64,000 nucleotides of DNA, from assembly GCF_003255815.1 (NCBI RefSeq), contig NC_037672.1, forward strand, positions 100,618,282-100,682,281, written 5' to 3'. The position numbers and the translations under genes were made by a program. The notes below the pieces were generated by a model. The model was not told the origin of the DNA. It worked only from the letters and a program-made list of their open reading frames with translations, and ran no database searches. The stretch is from Theropithecus gelada. Its lineage: Eukaryota > Chordata > Mammalia > Primates > Cercopithecidae. Positions 1 to 13,900 of the stretch are shown here, piece by piece (the first letter of the stretch is position 1; each line of letters opens with the position of its first letter).

Positions 1-3000
1 CAAATCAACAGAATATACATTCTTCTCAGCACCACATCGTACTTACTCCAAAATTGACCACGTAATTGGAAGTAAAGCACTCCTCAGCAAATGTACAAGA
101 ACAGAAATTATAACAAACTGTCTCTCAGACCACAGTGCCATCAAACTAGAACTCAGGACTAAGAAACTCAATCAAAACCGCTCAACTACACGGAAACTGA
201 ATAACCTGCTCCTGAATGACTACTGGGTACACAACGAAATGAAGGCAGAAATAAAGATGTTCTTTGAAACTAATGATAACAAAGATACAACATACCAGAA
301 TCTCTGGGACACATTTAAAGCAGTGTGTAGAGGGAAATTTATAGCACTAAATGCCCACAAGAGAAAGCTGGAAAGATCTAAAATTGACACTCTAACATCA
401 CAATTAAAAGAACTAGAGAAGCAAGAGCAAACACATTCAAAAGCTAGCAGAAGGCAAGAAATAACTAAGATCAGAGCAGAACTGAAGGAGATAGAGACAC
501 AAAAAACTCTCCAAAAAATCAATGAATCCAGGAGTTGGTTTTTTGAAAAGATCAACAAAATTGATAGACCGCTAACAAGACTAATAAAAAAGAAAAGAGA
601 GAAGAATCAAATAGACGCAATAAAAAATGATAAAGGGGATATCACCACTGACCCCACAGAAATACAAACTACCATGAGAGAATACTATAAACCCCTCTAT
701 GCAAATAAACTAGAAAATCTAGAAGAAATGGATAATTTCCTGGACACTTACACTCTCCCAAGACTAAACCAAGAAGAAGCTGAATCCCTGAATAGACCAA
801 TAGCAGGCTCTGAAATTGAGGCAATAATTAATAGCCTACCAACCAAAAAAAGTCCAGGACCAGATGGATTCACAGCTGAATTCTACCAGAGGTACAAGGA
901 GGAGCTGGTACCATTCCTTCTGAAACTATTCCAATCAATAGAAAAAGAGGGAATGCTCCCTAACTCATTTATATGAGGCCAACATCATCCTGATACCAAA
1001 GCCTGGCAGAGACACAACAAAAAAAGAGAATTTTAGACCAATATCCCTGATGAACATTGATGCAAAAATCCTCAATAAAATACTGGCAAACCGGATCCAG
1101 CAGCACATCAAAAAGCTTATCCACCATGATCAAGTGGGCTTCATCCCTGGGATGCAAGGCTGGTTCAACAACGCAAATCAATAAACGTAATCCAGCATAT
1201 AAACAGAACCAAAGACAAAAACCACATAATTATCTCAATAGATGCAGAAAAGGCCTTTGACAAAATTCAACAGCCCTTCAGGCTAAAAACTCTCAATAAA
1301 TTTGGTATTGATGGAACGTATCTCAAAATCATAAGAGCTATTTATGACAAACCCATAGCCAATAACATACTGAATGGGCAAAAACTGGAAAAATTCCCTT
1401 TGAAAACTGGCACAAGACAGGGATGCCCTCTCTCACCACTCCTATTCAACATAGTGTTGGAAGTTCTGGCTAGGGCAATCAGGCAAGAGAAAGAAATCAA
1501 GGGTATTCAGTTAGGAAAAGAAGAAGTCAAATTGTCCCTGTTTGCAGATGACATGATTCTGTATTTAGAAAACCCCATTGTCTCAGCCCAAAATCTCCTT
1601 AAGCTGATAAGAAACTTCAGCAAAGTCTCAGGATACAAAATTAATGTGCAAAAATCACAAGCATTCTTATACACCAGTAACAGACAGAGAGCCAAATCAT
1701 GAATGAACTTCCATTCACAATTGCTTCAAGGAGAATAAAATATCTAGGAATCCAACTTACAAGGGATGTAAAGGACCTCTTCAAGGAGAACTACAAACCA
1801 CTGCTCAGTGAAATAAAAGAGGACATAAACAAATGGAAGAACATACCATGCTCATGGACAGGAAGAATCAATATCGTGAAAATGGCCATAGTGCCCAAGG
1901 TAATTTATAGACTCAAAGCCATCCCCATCAAGCTACCAATGAGTTTCTTCACAGAATTGGAAAACACTGCTTTAAAGTTCATATGGAACCAAAAAGGAGC
2001 CCGCATCTCCAAGACAATCCTAACTCAAAAGAAGAAAGCTGGAGGCATCACGCTACGTGACTTCAAACTATACTACAAGGCTACAGTAACGAAAACAGCA
2101 TGGTACTGGTACCGAAACAGAAATATAGACCAATGGAACAGAACAGAGTCCTCAGAAATAATAATACCACACATCTACAGCCATCTGATCTTTGATAAAC
2201 CTGAGAGAAATAAGAAATGGGGAAAGGATTCCCTATTTAATAAATGGTGCTGGGAAAATTGGCTAGCCATAAGTAGAAAGCTGAAACTGGATCCCTTCCT
2301 TACTCCTTATATGAAAATTAATTCGAGATGGATTAGAGACTTAAATGTTAGACCTAAAACCATAGAAACCCTAAAAGAAAACCTAGGTAATACCATTCAG
2401 GACATAGGCATGGGCATGGACTTCATGTCTAAAACACCAAAAGCAATGGCAACAAAAGCCAAAATTGACAAATGGGATCTAATTAAACTAAAGAGCTTCT
2501 GCATAGCAAAAGAAACTACCATCAGAGTGAACAGGCAACCTACAGAATGGGAGAACATTTTTGCAATCTACTCATCAGACAAAGGGCTAATATCCAGAAC
2601 CTACAAAGAACTCAAACAAATTTGCAAGAAAAAAAACAAACAACCCCATCAAAAAGTGGGCAAAGGATATGAATAGACATTTCTCAAAAGAGGACATTCA
2701 TACAGCCAACAGACACATGAAAAAATGCTCATCATCACTGGCCATCAGAGAAATGCAAATCAAAACCACAATGAGATACCATCTCACACCAGTTAGAATG
2801 GCGATCATTAAAAAGTCAGGAAACAACAGGTGCTGGAGAGGATGTGGAGAAATAGGAACACTTTTACACTGTTGGTGGGGCTGTAAACTAGTTCAACCAT
2901 TATGGAAAACAGTATGGCAATTCCTCAAGGATCTAGAACTAGAAGTACTATATGACCCAGCCATCCCATTACTGGGTATATACCCAAAGGATTATAAATC

Positions 3001-3507
3001 ATGCTGCTATAAAGACACATGCACACGTATGTTCATTGCGGCACTATTCACAATAGCAAAGACTTGGAATCAACCCAAATGTCCATCAGTGACAGAGTGG
3101 ATTAAGAAAATGTGGCACATATACACCATGGAATACTATGCAGCCCTAAAAAAGGATGAGTTTGTGTCCTTTGTAGGGACATGGATGCAGCTGGAAACCA
3201 TCATTCTCAGCAAACCATCACAAGAACAGAAAACCAAACACCGCATGTTCTCACTCATAGGTGGGAACTGAGCAATGAGATCACTTGGACTCAGGAAGGG
3301 GAACATCACACACCGGGGCCTATCATGGGGAGGGGGGCGGGGGGAGAGATTGCATTGGGAGTTATACCTGATGTAAATGACGAGTTGATGGGTGCTGACG
3401 AGTTGATGGGTGCAGCACACCAACATGGCACAAGTATACATATGTAACAAACCTGCATGTTATGCACATGTACCCTAGAACTTAAAATATAATTAAAAAA
3501 AAAAAAA
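1..3507 (+). mobile_element. L1PA-type LINE-1, 5' end outside window, ORF2 broken
   Basis: This holds the end of the endonuclease part of ORF2, the reverse transcriptase with FADD at 1541-1552, the C-terminal domain, a 3' UTR with a G-rich tract (about 3328-3347) and an A tail ending near 3507. ORF2 is interrupted near 970 (extra base), near 1173 (lost base) and near 1700 (stop/frame change), so it cannot make a full protein. It is antisense to CENPE. It looks younger than the L1 at 4067-10390 because long open stretches remain. Confidence 0.95.
3378..3413 (+). repeat. 18-bp tandem duplication in the L1 3' UTR
   Basis: TGACGAGTTGATGGGTGC occurs twice head to tail (3378-3395 and 3396-3413). 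Typical L1PA 3' UTRs have it once. Confidence 0.85.
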
Positions 3508-3729
3508 GAGAAACAGAGAAGGGATTACTTCTGAAAGCAGGATGAATACTGCAATTACTTTTGGACTCACCAAATACCAATCAGTGAAATGTAAAACAAG
3601 TTAACAAACTGGTCTTAAGCAATGTTAGTGCTTATGACTCAGTACATTTGGGCTGATTACCTTGGGAACAATGATTAAAAAAAAAAAAATCACAATTTTG
3701 AAGTTTCTAGTTTAGCATTTTAGGTGTTT

Positions 3730-4066
3730 AGAAGTTGCCAGTCCAGGACATATGCAGTGGCTCATGCCTGTAATCCCAGCACTTTGGGAGGCTGAGGCGG
3801 GTGGATCACAAGGTCTAGAGATCGAGACTATTCTGGTCAACATGGTGAAACCCCGTCTCTACTAAAAAATATACAAAAATTAGCTGGGCCTGGTGGTGTG
3901 CGCCTGTAGTCCCAGTTACTCGGGAGGCTGAGGCAAGAGAATCGCTTGAACCCAGGAGGCGGAAGTTGCAGTAAGCTGAGATTGAGCCACTGCACTCCAG
4001 CCTGGGTGAGAGTGAGACTCCGTCTCAAAAAAAAAAAAAAAAAAAAAAAAAGAAGTTACCAGTCCA
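3730..4066 (+). mobile_element. Alu (S-like) with 16-bp target-site duplications
   Basis: The Alu body is at 3746-4050 with a poly(A) tail. It is flanked by agaagttgccagtcca (3730-3745) and agaagttaccagtcca (4051-4066), one mismatch. Both monomers are present. Confidence 0.95.
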
Positions 4067-7000
4067 TCCTAACAACAAGGAAAAAGCAAAACAAATGAGA
4101 AAAAATCTACAAATCTGCTTAGATCCACCAGAGAAGTGAGGTTGCAGGCAAAGGGATGCTCCCCAAACTGGAGAGGCAGAGAGGGAGACATAGAGAATCA
4201 TAACAGAGCAGAAACCTTTGCAGGAACCAGTTATGGGGTAGGAAACCCTGAATTGCAATGATGAACTATTGGAGCTCAGTGTTAACTCTGAAAGTTAAAA
4301 ACTTTGGGGGACCTAGTCATACAGTGGCTGCCACACTTTTGTGTTTTACCTTCAGGAGATCTACCAAGTCATCACAGTTAACATTGGGGAAATCCCTTTG
4401 TGAGTCTGGCAGGAGAGGAGAAAAGGAACCATTTTGAAATAAAACAGAGCATTTTTATTTTTTCTTAAGGTCTGCCCTCAGCAGAAACTATTTTACCAGA
4501 GCCTAACATACTGGGGTTTTATCAGGGCCTAATATATCTGGAGGAGGGGGAAATACTAAGTTTCAGCTGGCTCTTGCCTTCCATGTGAAGTCAGGGAAAT
4601 ATACTCCACCTGCCACACACCACACATACCTTGCCACTACACTACTAAAGGCCTATTTGCTACAGTTACTTTTACCCAGTAAATCATGCCTGCTTTTCAG
4701 CAAAAAAAAATTACAAGACATACTAGAGGGTAAAAAACACAGTTTGAAGACACTGAATAAGCATCAGAACCAGAGTCAGAAATGCCAGGAACATTAGAGT
4801 TACCAGACCAGAAATTTTTAAAAACTTGATTAATATGCTAGGGGCTTTAGTGGAAAAAGTAAACGACATGCAAGAACAAATAATGTAAGAAGAGACACAG
4901 AAATTTTGAGAAAAAAAATAAAGAGATGCTAGAGATCAAAAATGCTGTTAACAGAAATGAAGAATGCCCTTGAAGAGTTCATCAGTAGACTGGCTGAAGA
5001 AAGAAACTCAACTTGGAAATATGACAATGGAAACTTCCAAAACTGAAAAGCAAAGAGTAAAAATACTGAAAAAAACCCTAAACAACATCCTAGAACTGTG
5101 GGGTAATTATAAAAGGTGTAATGTATACATAATGGGAACACCAGAAGGTGAACAGAAAAAGAAAGAGCTGGAATATGTGAAGTAATAATGATTAAGAATT
5201 TCCACAGATTAACAATGTACACCAAACCAGGAATCGAGGAAACTCATAATGCTAAACGGGACAAATACCAAACCAAACAAAACAAAAACTACATCTAAGC
5301 ATATCATATTCAAACTTCGGAAAAATCAAAGTTTTAATATTTGAAGAAGCTGGAAGGGAAAAAACACCTTACCTATAGGGGAGTGAAGGTAAGAATTACA
5401 TCTGACTTTTCTGAAGCTATTCAAGCTAGAAGACAGTGGAGTGAGAAAACATACCAACCTATAATTCTATACCATGTAAAATTATTCTTCAAAAGTGAAG
5501 TAGACATAAAGACTTTCTGAGACAAACAAAAATTGAGGGAATTTGTTGTCAGTAGACTGGCCTTGCAAGAAATGTTAAAAAGAAGTTCTTCAGAGGAAAG
5601 GAAAATGATATAGTCAGAAACTCAGATCTACATATAGAAAGGAAGAGCACAAGAGAAGGAATAAGTGAAGGTAAAACAAAAACTTATTTTCTTATGCCTA
5701 ACTGAGCTAACTTATGTATGCTTACCAATAAGTGAGATGAATGATGGCAATGATACAATGGATGGGAGGGAGAAATGATAAATACGTTGTTATTATAAGG
5801 TACTTATATTATCTGTGAGGTGGAAAGTGTTATTTGAAATTGGACTCAATTAGTTGTAAATGGATATATTGCAAACTCTAGAGCAACCACTAAAACAAGA
5901 TAGAAGTGTACTTGTATGCTAAGCAGAGAAAATGGAATCATAAAATAATTAAAATCACAAAAGGCGGAAAAAATGTGGAAGACAAAAATAGGTACAAAGA
6001 ATAAGGACAAAAAATAGAAAACAGAAACAATATAGCAGATATTAATCCAATTATATCAATAAACACCTTAAATGTCAATGGTCTAAATACACCAATTAAA
6101 AGACTGTCAAAGCAGATCAAAAAACAAGAGCTGACTGTATGTTGTCTACAAGAAACCCATCTTCAATATAAGGACACATAGAGTAGAAAGTAAAGGGATG
6201 GAGAAAGATACACCATGTTAAAACTAGTCAAAAGAGATGAAGTAGCAATACTAATTTCACACATAGCAGAGTTCAGAGCAAGGAAAACTATCAGGGATAA
6301 AGGGACATAGTGATAAAGACATCAATACCCCAAGAAGACATAGCAATTTTTATTTTGCATGCACCGAGCAAAAACGCATTAAAATACTTGAGGCAAAAAA
6401 TGACAAAACTACAAGGAGAAATAGATCAATCTATTACAGTTGGAGACTTTAATGCCTCTCCATCAGAAGTGAGAAAAATCAGTAAGGACATAGCTGAATT
6501 TAACAGTACCATCTATCAACTGGATGCAATTGACATCTATTGACTACTTCATCCAACAACAGCATATTATATATTCTTCTCAAACTCACATTGAATATTT
6601 GTGAAGACAGACCACATTCTGGACCCATCATACCATGTCTGCTCTCAGACTATAATGGAATTAAACTAGAAATCCAAAACAGCTGAAAAATCCCCAGATA
6701 ATTAGATATTTAAATAATACACTTCTAAACAACATATGGGTCACAGGAGAAATAAAGAGAAATTAAAATGTATTTTGAACTAAATGAAAATGAAAATGAA
6801 AATATGACTTATCAGTATCTGTGGAATGCAGTAAAAGCACTGCTTAGAGGAAAATTTGTAGCATTGAATACATGTATTAGAAAAGAGGAAAGACCTAAAA
6901 ATCAATAAATGAGGCTTTAACCTTAGGAAACTAAAAATGAGCAGCAAATTAAATCCAAAGTAAGCAGAAGAAATAATAAAAGTTAAAGTAGAAATCAATG

Positions 7001-10000
7001 AAACTGAAATGGAAAAATTAATAGAGAAAATAAATATCCTAAAAACCGGTTCTTTGAAAAGATCAATAAAGTTAATAAACCTCTAGCTAGGCAAACTAAG
7101 AAAAAGAAAAATAATACAAATTACTAATATCAGAAATGGATAAGAGGACATCACTATAGAGCCCACGGACATTAAAAAATATTATGAACAACTCAATTAT
7201 TACAACCCACAATTATGAACAACCCACAAATTTGATAATTTAAATGAAATGGACCAATTCTTTGAAAGATACAATCTACCAATACACAAGAAAGGCAGTT
7301 TGATTAGGCCTATATCTATCAAAGAAATGGCGTCAGTAATTAAAAACTTTCTAAAATAGAAAGAACCAGGTCTAGATGAGTTCAATGGTGAATTCTACCA
7401 AATATTTAAGAAATTTAAGGAAAAACTACAGCCATTCTCTATAATCTACAATCTCTTCCTGAAGATAGAAACAGAAACTCATTCTATGATGCCAGCATTA
7501 TTCTAATACTAAAACCAGATGATGGATGACATTATACAAGAAAACTACAGACCAATATCTCTCATAAAAATAGATGTAAAAGCTGGGGGCAGTGGCTCAT
7601 GCCTGTAATCCCAGCACTTTGGGAGGCCGAGGTGGGTGGATCACGAGGTCAGGAGTTCGAGACCAGCCTGACCAACATGGTGAAACCCTGTCTCTACTAA
7701 AAATACGAAAATTAGTCAGGCATGGTGATGCATGCCTGTAATCCCAGCTATTCAGGAGGTTGAGGCAGGAGAATCGCTTGAACCTGGGAGGCGGAGGTTG
7801 CAGTTAGCTGAGATCGCGCCATTGCACTCCAGCCTGGGAGACAGAGTGAGACTCCATCTCAAAAAAAAAAAAAAAAAAAAGATGTAAAAAAAGATGTGAA
7901 AACCGCAACAAAATATTAGGAAGTCAAATCCAATCGTGTAAAAAAGATTATACATAACCAAATGGGATTTATCCCAGGTATGAAAGGCTGGTTTAACATT
8001 CAAAAATCAATTAACGTATTCCATCACAGGCTAAAGAAGAAAAATCACATGATCATATCAATAGATGCAGAAAAAATTTTTGTCAAAATCCAATACCCAT
8101 TCATAATTTAAAACTCTCAGCAATAGAGATGAACCTCTACAACTTGATAAAGAATGTCTACAAAAAACTACAGCTAACATCATAGTTAATCATGAGAAAC
8201 TAGAAGTCTTCCTGCTGTGATCAGAAACAAGGCAAGGATGTCCCCTCTCACCTCTGGTTTTCAACACTGTGCTAGAAGTCCAAACTAATGCCATAAAACA
8301 AGTAAAGGAAATACAAGGCACACAAATCTGTAAAGAAGAAATAAAATAAAACTCTCTTTGTTTACACATGACGTGATCATCTACATAGAAAATCTGAAGG
8401 CATCAACAAAAATACTCCTGGAACTAATAAGCAACTATAGCAAAGTTGCAGGATAATAAGTCAATATACAAAAGTCAATAGCTTTCCTGTATACCAGCAA
8501 TTTACAAGTGTAATTTGAAATTAAAAATACATTACCATTTTACTAGCACCCCCCAAAATAAAATACATATGCAAATCTAACAAATATATACAAGATCTAT
8601 ATGAAAAAAACTACCAAACTCTTGATAAAAAAGTAGAAGAATCAAATAAATGGAGAAATATTCCATATTCATGGATAAAAAGACATGATATTGTTAAGAT
8701 GTCAGTTCTTTCCATCTATAAATTAGAAGCAATTCCAGCAAAACCATAGGAAGTCATTTTGTGAATAGGGACAAACTAATTCCAAATTTTATATGGAGAG
8801 GCAAAGGACCCAGAATAACCAACACAATGTTGAAGAACGTCAGAGAACTGACATTACTTGACTCCCAGATTTACTATAAAAATCAGCAGTTTCCAGATTT
8901 GCTATCAATGAAAGAACAAATAGATCAATGGAATAGAATAGAGAGCTCAGAAATAGATCCCACGTGGTCAAATCATCATTGACAAAGGAGCAAAGACAAT
9001 ATAATGGTGCTGAATCTGAATCTGGACATCCACAAGCAAAAAAAAAAAAAAAAAAGACCTTAAGCACTTCAGAAAAATTAACTCAAGATGGATCATAGGT
9101 TTAAATGTAAAACAAAAACTATGGAAGACAGCATAGGAGAAAATCTAGATGATCTTGGGTTTGGTGATATTTTAGACACAAACTCAAAGGCATAATCTAT
9201 GACAGAAATAATTGATAAGCTAGACTTTTTTTTTTAACATTAAAAATCTGCACTATGAAATACAATGCCAAGAAAATGAGAAGACAAGCTACAGACTGGT
9301 AGAATATATTTCCAAGACACATCAGATAAAGGACCAATATTCAAAGTATACAAACAATTCTTAAACCTTAACAATGAGAAAACAAATAACCTGACTAAAA
9401 TAGGGGCAACAGACCTGAAGAGACATTTCACCAGAAAAGATACACAGATGACAAATAACTATAAAAAATGTTCAACATCATATGTTATTAGAGAATTGGA
9501 GATTGAATGAGATACTACTACATACTTACTAGAATGGTCAAAATCCCAAACTGACAACACCAAATGCTGATGAGAATGTGGAGCAACAGGATTTTTTCAT
9601 TGCTGGTGGGAGTGCAAAATGGTACAGCCCCTTTGGAAGACTGTCTGGCAGTTTCTTACAAAACTAAACAAATTTTTACTATATGATCTAGAAATTGCAT
9701 TCCTTGGTATTTACTCAAGTAAGCTGAAAATGTATGTCCACACAAAAATATATACATGTATGTTTATAGCAGCTGAATCCATAATTGCCAAAACATACAA
9801 GCCACCAAAATATCCTTTGGTAGGTGAGTAGATAAACAAACAGGTACATACAGACAATGGAATATTATTCAGCATTAAAAAGAAATAAGCTATGAAGCCA
9901 TGAAAAGACATGGAGAAAACGTAAATAAATATTACTAAGTGAAAGTTGTCAACCTGAAAAGGCTATATATACTGTACAATTCCAACATATGACATTCTGG

Positions 10001-10390
10001 AAAAGGTGTTACTATGGAGACGGTAAAAAGATTAGCAGCTGCCAGGGTTTAGGAAGGTGAAGTGATGAATATAGGTGGAACACAGGGGATTTTTATGGCA
10101 GGATAGTAAAATTACTCTGTATGACACTGTAATGACGGATACATGTCATTTTACACTTGTAACTCATAGAATGTACTATGCCAAGTGTGAACCCTAATGT
10201 AAGCTACAGACTTTGGGTGATAATGATGTATCAATGTAGGTTTATTGATTGTGCCAAATGTGCCACTCTGATGTGGGCTGTTGATAGGGGAGATTGTTTG
10301 TGGAGATGGGATATAAGGGAACTCTCTGTACTTTCTGCTCAATTTTGCTGTGAACCTAAAACTGCTCTTAAAAAAAGTTTATTAAAGCAC
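4067..10390 (+). mobile_element. Old, nearly full-length LINE-1 (L1MA/L1PB-like)
   Basis: A 5' region is followed by ORF1-like sequence (about 4900-5700), ORF2-like sequence (about 6040-9850, many stops) and a long 3' UTR ending in an A-rich tract near 10385. The order matches a complete L1. It is interrupted by an Alu (7582-7880). No frame longer than about 80 codons survives, so it is inactive. It is antisense to CENPE, in the intron after exon 33. Family name is by eye. Confidence 0.85.
7572..7889 (+). mobile_element. Alu (S-like) inserted in the old L1
   Basis: A dimeric Alu with a poly(A) tail ending at 7880. Short direct repeats (agatgtaaa) flank it at about 7572-7580 and 7880-7889. 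It post-dates the host L1. Confidence 0.93.
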
Positions 10391-10786
10391 ATGAGGCCCA
10401 ACTAAAGTAGCTAACCAGGCTTGTCTATGACTTTACCACAGTTGCTGCCCATAGCCTTGAAACAGACTCATGTCTTAAGATCTCTAAGGCTACTTGTGTA
10501 AAAGGCTCAGTTCTTACAGAAGCAGTGAGAAGAAGAAAAAGAGAATAGTAAGAGGATTCAAGATTTCACAAGTGGAAACTAAATATTATACAACAAGATT
10601 TTGTTACCTTGATCAGTATGAATTGATAAGGATACATTAGAGGAAGAACACGTTTTACCAAATCAATTTTTTTAAAGCATATACAAATAAAGAAAATATA
10701 CATAAGTTGCTCTTTTAAGAATGAGTTAGGACAATTAAAGCAAACAGCAACAAAAAAGAAGTAGTACAGCAAAAAGTAATACTTAC
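10391..10786. other. Intron flank without recognised features
   Basis: AT-rich intron between the old L1 tail and exon 33. I see no repeat or conserved element. Confidence 0.6.
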
Positions 10787-10990
10787 AATTATTCTGTTAT
10801 TAAAGAAGTTATTCATTTGACAAATCCTATCATTTTCTTTCTGGATGCCATTTTTAAGCTTTTCTATATCAAAACGAGTATTTAACCACTCTTCCAAAAA
10901 CTGTGTCATTTCTTTCCTATTACTTAGTATTTGCTGAAATTCAGTCTTTATGGTAGGGAACTCACTTTCTGAGAAATCTTTGAGAATTTC
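10787..10990 (-). CDS. CENPE: CENPE window exon 33: last exon in window
   Basis: This 204-bp exon (68 codons, phase 0) begins EILKDFSESEFPTIKTEFQQ and ends CQMNNFFNNRII. Human has FPSIKTEFQQV and CQVNN at the variable places. The acceptor is cacag and the donor is gtaagt. The rest of CENPE (about 390 residues in human) must lie beyond position 1, across an intron of more than 10.7 kb. Confidence 0.95.
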
Positions 10991-13900
10991 CTGTGTGAAA
11001 AATAAGTGTCAAATTGTTTAAACACTAGGAAAGTTTTGATCCAAATATCATATATATGTATCTACACACACACCACAAAAAGAGGGCCATACCTACTGGA
11101 CTCTTGCTTTTCTTCCTTTTTACATCACTTCTTAATATTTTAAAGTAAACTAAGAAATATAATTGTAAGTTAAAACTTCATTCTAGTTATTTGCATAATA
11201 TAATTTTGGCAGTATATGTGATGTAACAGATTGTACCTATTAGAATAAAAACTTGTAAAAATGACAATTTTGTGACTAATTGCTACAATACCTGAAGTGC
11301 ATCTTAATTTTTATATTTTGAGATGGTCTCACTATGTTGCCCAGGCTAGTCTTGAATTCTTGGAGACAAGTGATCCTCCTGCCTGAGCCTCTTAAGTGGC
11401 TGGAATTATAGGCATGCCACTGGGGCTGGCTTCATGAAGTGTTTCTAAATGTAGCTTTTTGCTACATTTAGCAGACCTTACATACATGTTGGGAACTGGA
11501 TGCCAGCCTCACACAGATGAATAAAAGTAACACATTCCATGTGGAGTTGTTGCAATAAAGAGGTTTCTGACTCCCAGCACAGACGTAAGAAGTTTTCCTG
11601 TATCTGTGGAGGTCTGAAGGGAGGTTAGTTCATTATTTGCCAGTCTTTATGTCTGGCCAGGTATCACTCTGTAACCTATTTTCAATTTCTGGTAAATGAA
11701 AATAGCTTTAAGCACATGAAAAAGTACCTTTCTACTTGATAAAAAGGCTTAAAATCTAATTAAATCCATTTAAAATAAATTATACCTCAATATGTAGATC
11801 CATATTCTGGTTCAATTTGAGATCCCTTAATTCTCTGGATGGTACATCACAATCTTGTTGAAGGTGCTGTATTTTAATTAGCAATTCCTTTTGCTTTTCC
11901 ACTTCATCAATAAAATCCATTTCAAATTTATTGATGGACTCATGTTGTTCTTCTTTTATTTTTGTAACATAGCTTAACACATACTTGCAGAAAAAATTAA
12001 ACAAATTGGAAAATGAAAATTTTGTCACATTTACAGGAAGTTTTAATCCTTGAGACTGAGGTAGGATGACATCTCTTATTTACCTATATCCTCTCACAAG
12101 TGAGGAAAAGGGAAAGAGCTTCTCTCTATCCCCATTTTTTTCCTCTTAGTATCTTAGGAGAATAACTAACTCCCAGACCTATACTTCCTTATTTCTGACT
12201 TCTTATTACATATACTTCTTGGATGTCTTACAAGTACTTCAAATTCAACATGTTTAAAATGTAACATGATCCCTTTTTCTACAAGCCCTCCTTTTTCTAT
12301 TGCCCCGTTTTTGGCTAATTACATTGTCAATCACCTGGGTTTCCCAGTTAAACTCATGAGACTCATTTTCAACATCCTATCCTGCCAACCCTGATTGGGT
12401 AACCCTGATTGGGTAACCAAGAAGATAATGTTACATGTCTCAAGACTTCCTTGTTGGCCGGACACGGTGGCTCATGCCTGTAATCCCAGCACTTCGGGAG
12501 GCCGAGGCGGGTGAATCACAAGGTCAGGAGATGGAGACCATCCTGGCTAATGTGGTGAAACCCCGTCTCTACTAAAAATACAAAAAGTGGTGGGCACCTG
12601 CAGTCCCAGCTACTTGGGAGGCTGAGGCAGGAGAATGGTGTGAACCCAGGAGGCAGGGCTTGCAGTGAGCTGAGATCGTACCACTACACTCCAGCCTGGG
12701 CAACACAGCAAGGCTCCATCTCAAAAAAAAAAAAAAAAAAAAAAAAAAGACTTCCTTGTCAAGCATATTTAGATATTTGGCTTCAAGGAGACAATAATTT
12801 GAATGCCATATGTCTCATGGACTTCATGAATAATTCTAGATGTCTGATTACCAGGATTTGTGGAAGAATTACCAGGGCCTGAAGGGCAATCTACTCACGT
12901 AGGGCAGATAACAGCTTCCTTATTCCTCAACTTCCACCATTCCTTAACCTGTTATAATCTGGTCTCTTCCTTAACTACTCAATTGAAACTGTTCTGACAA
13001 TGATCACTAATGAGTTCTATTATCACCACATTGAGAGAATATCTTCAGTCCATATTCTGACTCTCTGAAGTATTTGCCACTCATAACTTGATCTCTGACA
13101 TACTTTTCTCCACTGATTTGGGTAGCAGCACTTTTGCTAGGTTCTCTCCTGTATCTTTGACTTTTCCAACCTTTAACCCATGTGTTGCTCACTTTTCTGC
13201 TACTGACTCTTAGACATTTATCTTTTCCAGAGTTCTGTTTCTATCCTAAGGCTCTTACTCTTCAATATGCTTTCTGGAGGATCTTACAAATGTATTATCT
13301 ATCACCTATATGCTGATCAGTCTCAAATGTTAGTCCTTATTTTCCTCCTGCCAAACCTCAAACTCACATCTAAATGTCTACTTGGTTTCTCTTCTTGGAT
13401 GTTCCATCATACGTATTTCAGACCCCAAACATCTCAAATTAAACAATCTCCTGCCTCATCTACCTTGTTTGTCTATTTTTGAATCTTAGTTAATGGTACC
13501 ACTATCCACAAACCTGACTAAGCCCAAATCCAAGAACTCCATCTAAACTTCTCTGCCTTACGTCCACTATCAATTATGTAGACCTGCTATTTTAAGCTGC
13601 TAAATATTTCTTTAACCTTGTTTGTCCTCTCTTGCCCTATGAAACCTTTCCTAGTAGTACAGTCACATATAAAATCTCATCTGGACCACTGTAACTGCCT
13701 CTTATTGCTTTCTGCCACTAGGCTTATCTCCTTCAAACTCATTTCTTCTTTATTCTTTAGTTTAGTACCTAAATGGTAATCAGATCCTGTTACCACCACC
13801 ACTTAAAATAACTGTCTAATGATTCCCCATCTACAAAAAGGACTCCAAGCTTTGTTACTGAGTCTGGCTTCCACTACAGGTTCATCTTCTGTAACTTTAT

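Noticed and set aside
239..976. 245-codon open frame as a host gene
   Set aside because: It is L1 ORF2 and belongs to the L1PA at 1-3507.
1699..3271. Two long open frames (325 and 200 codons)
   Set aside because: Pieces of the same broken L1 ORF2.
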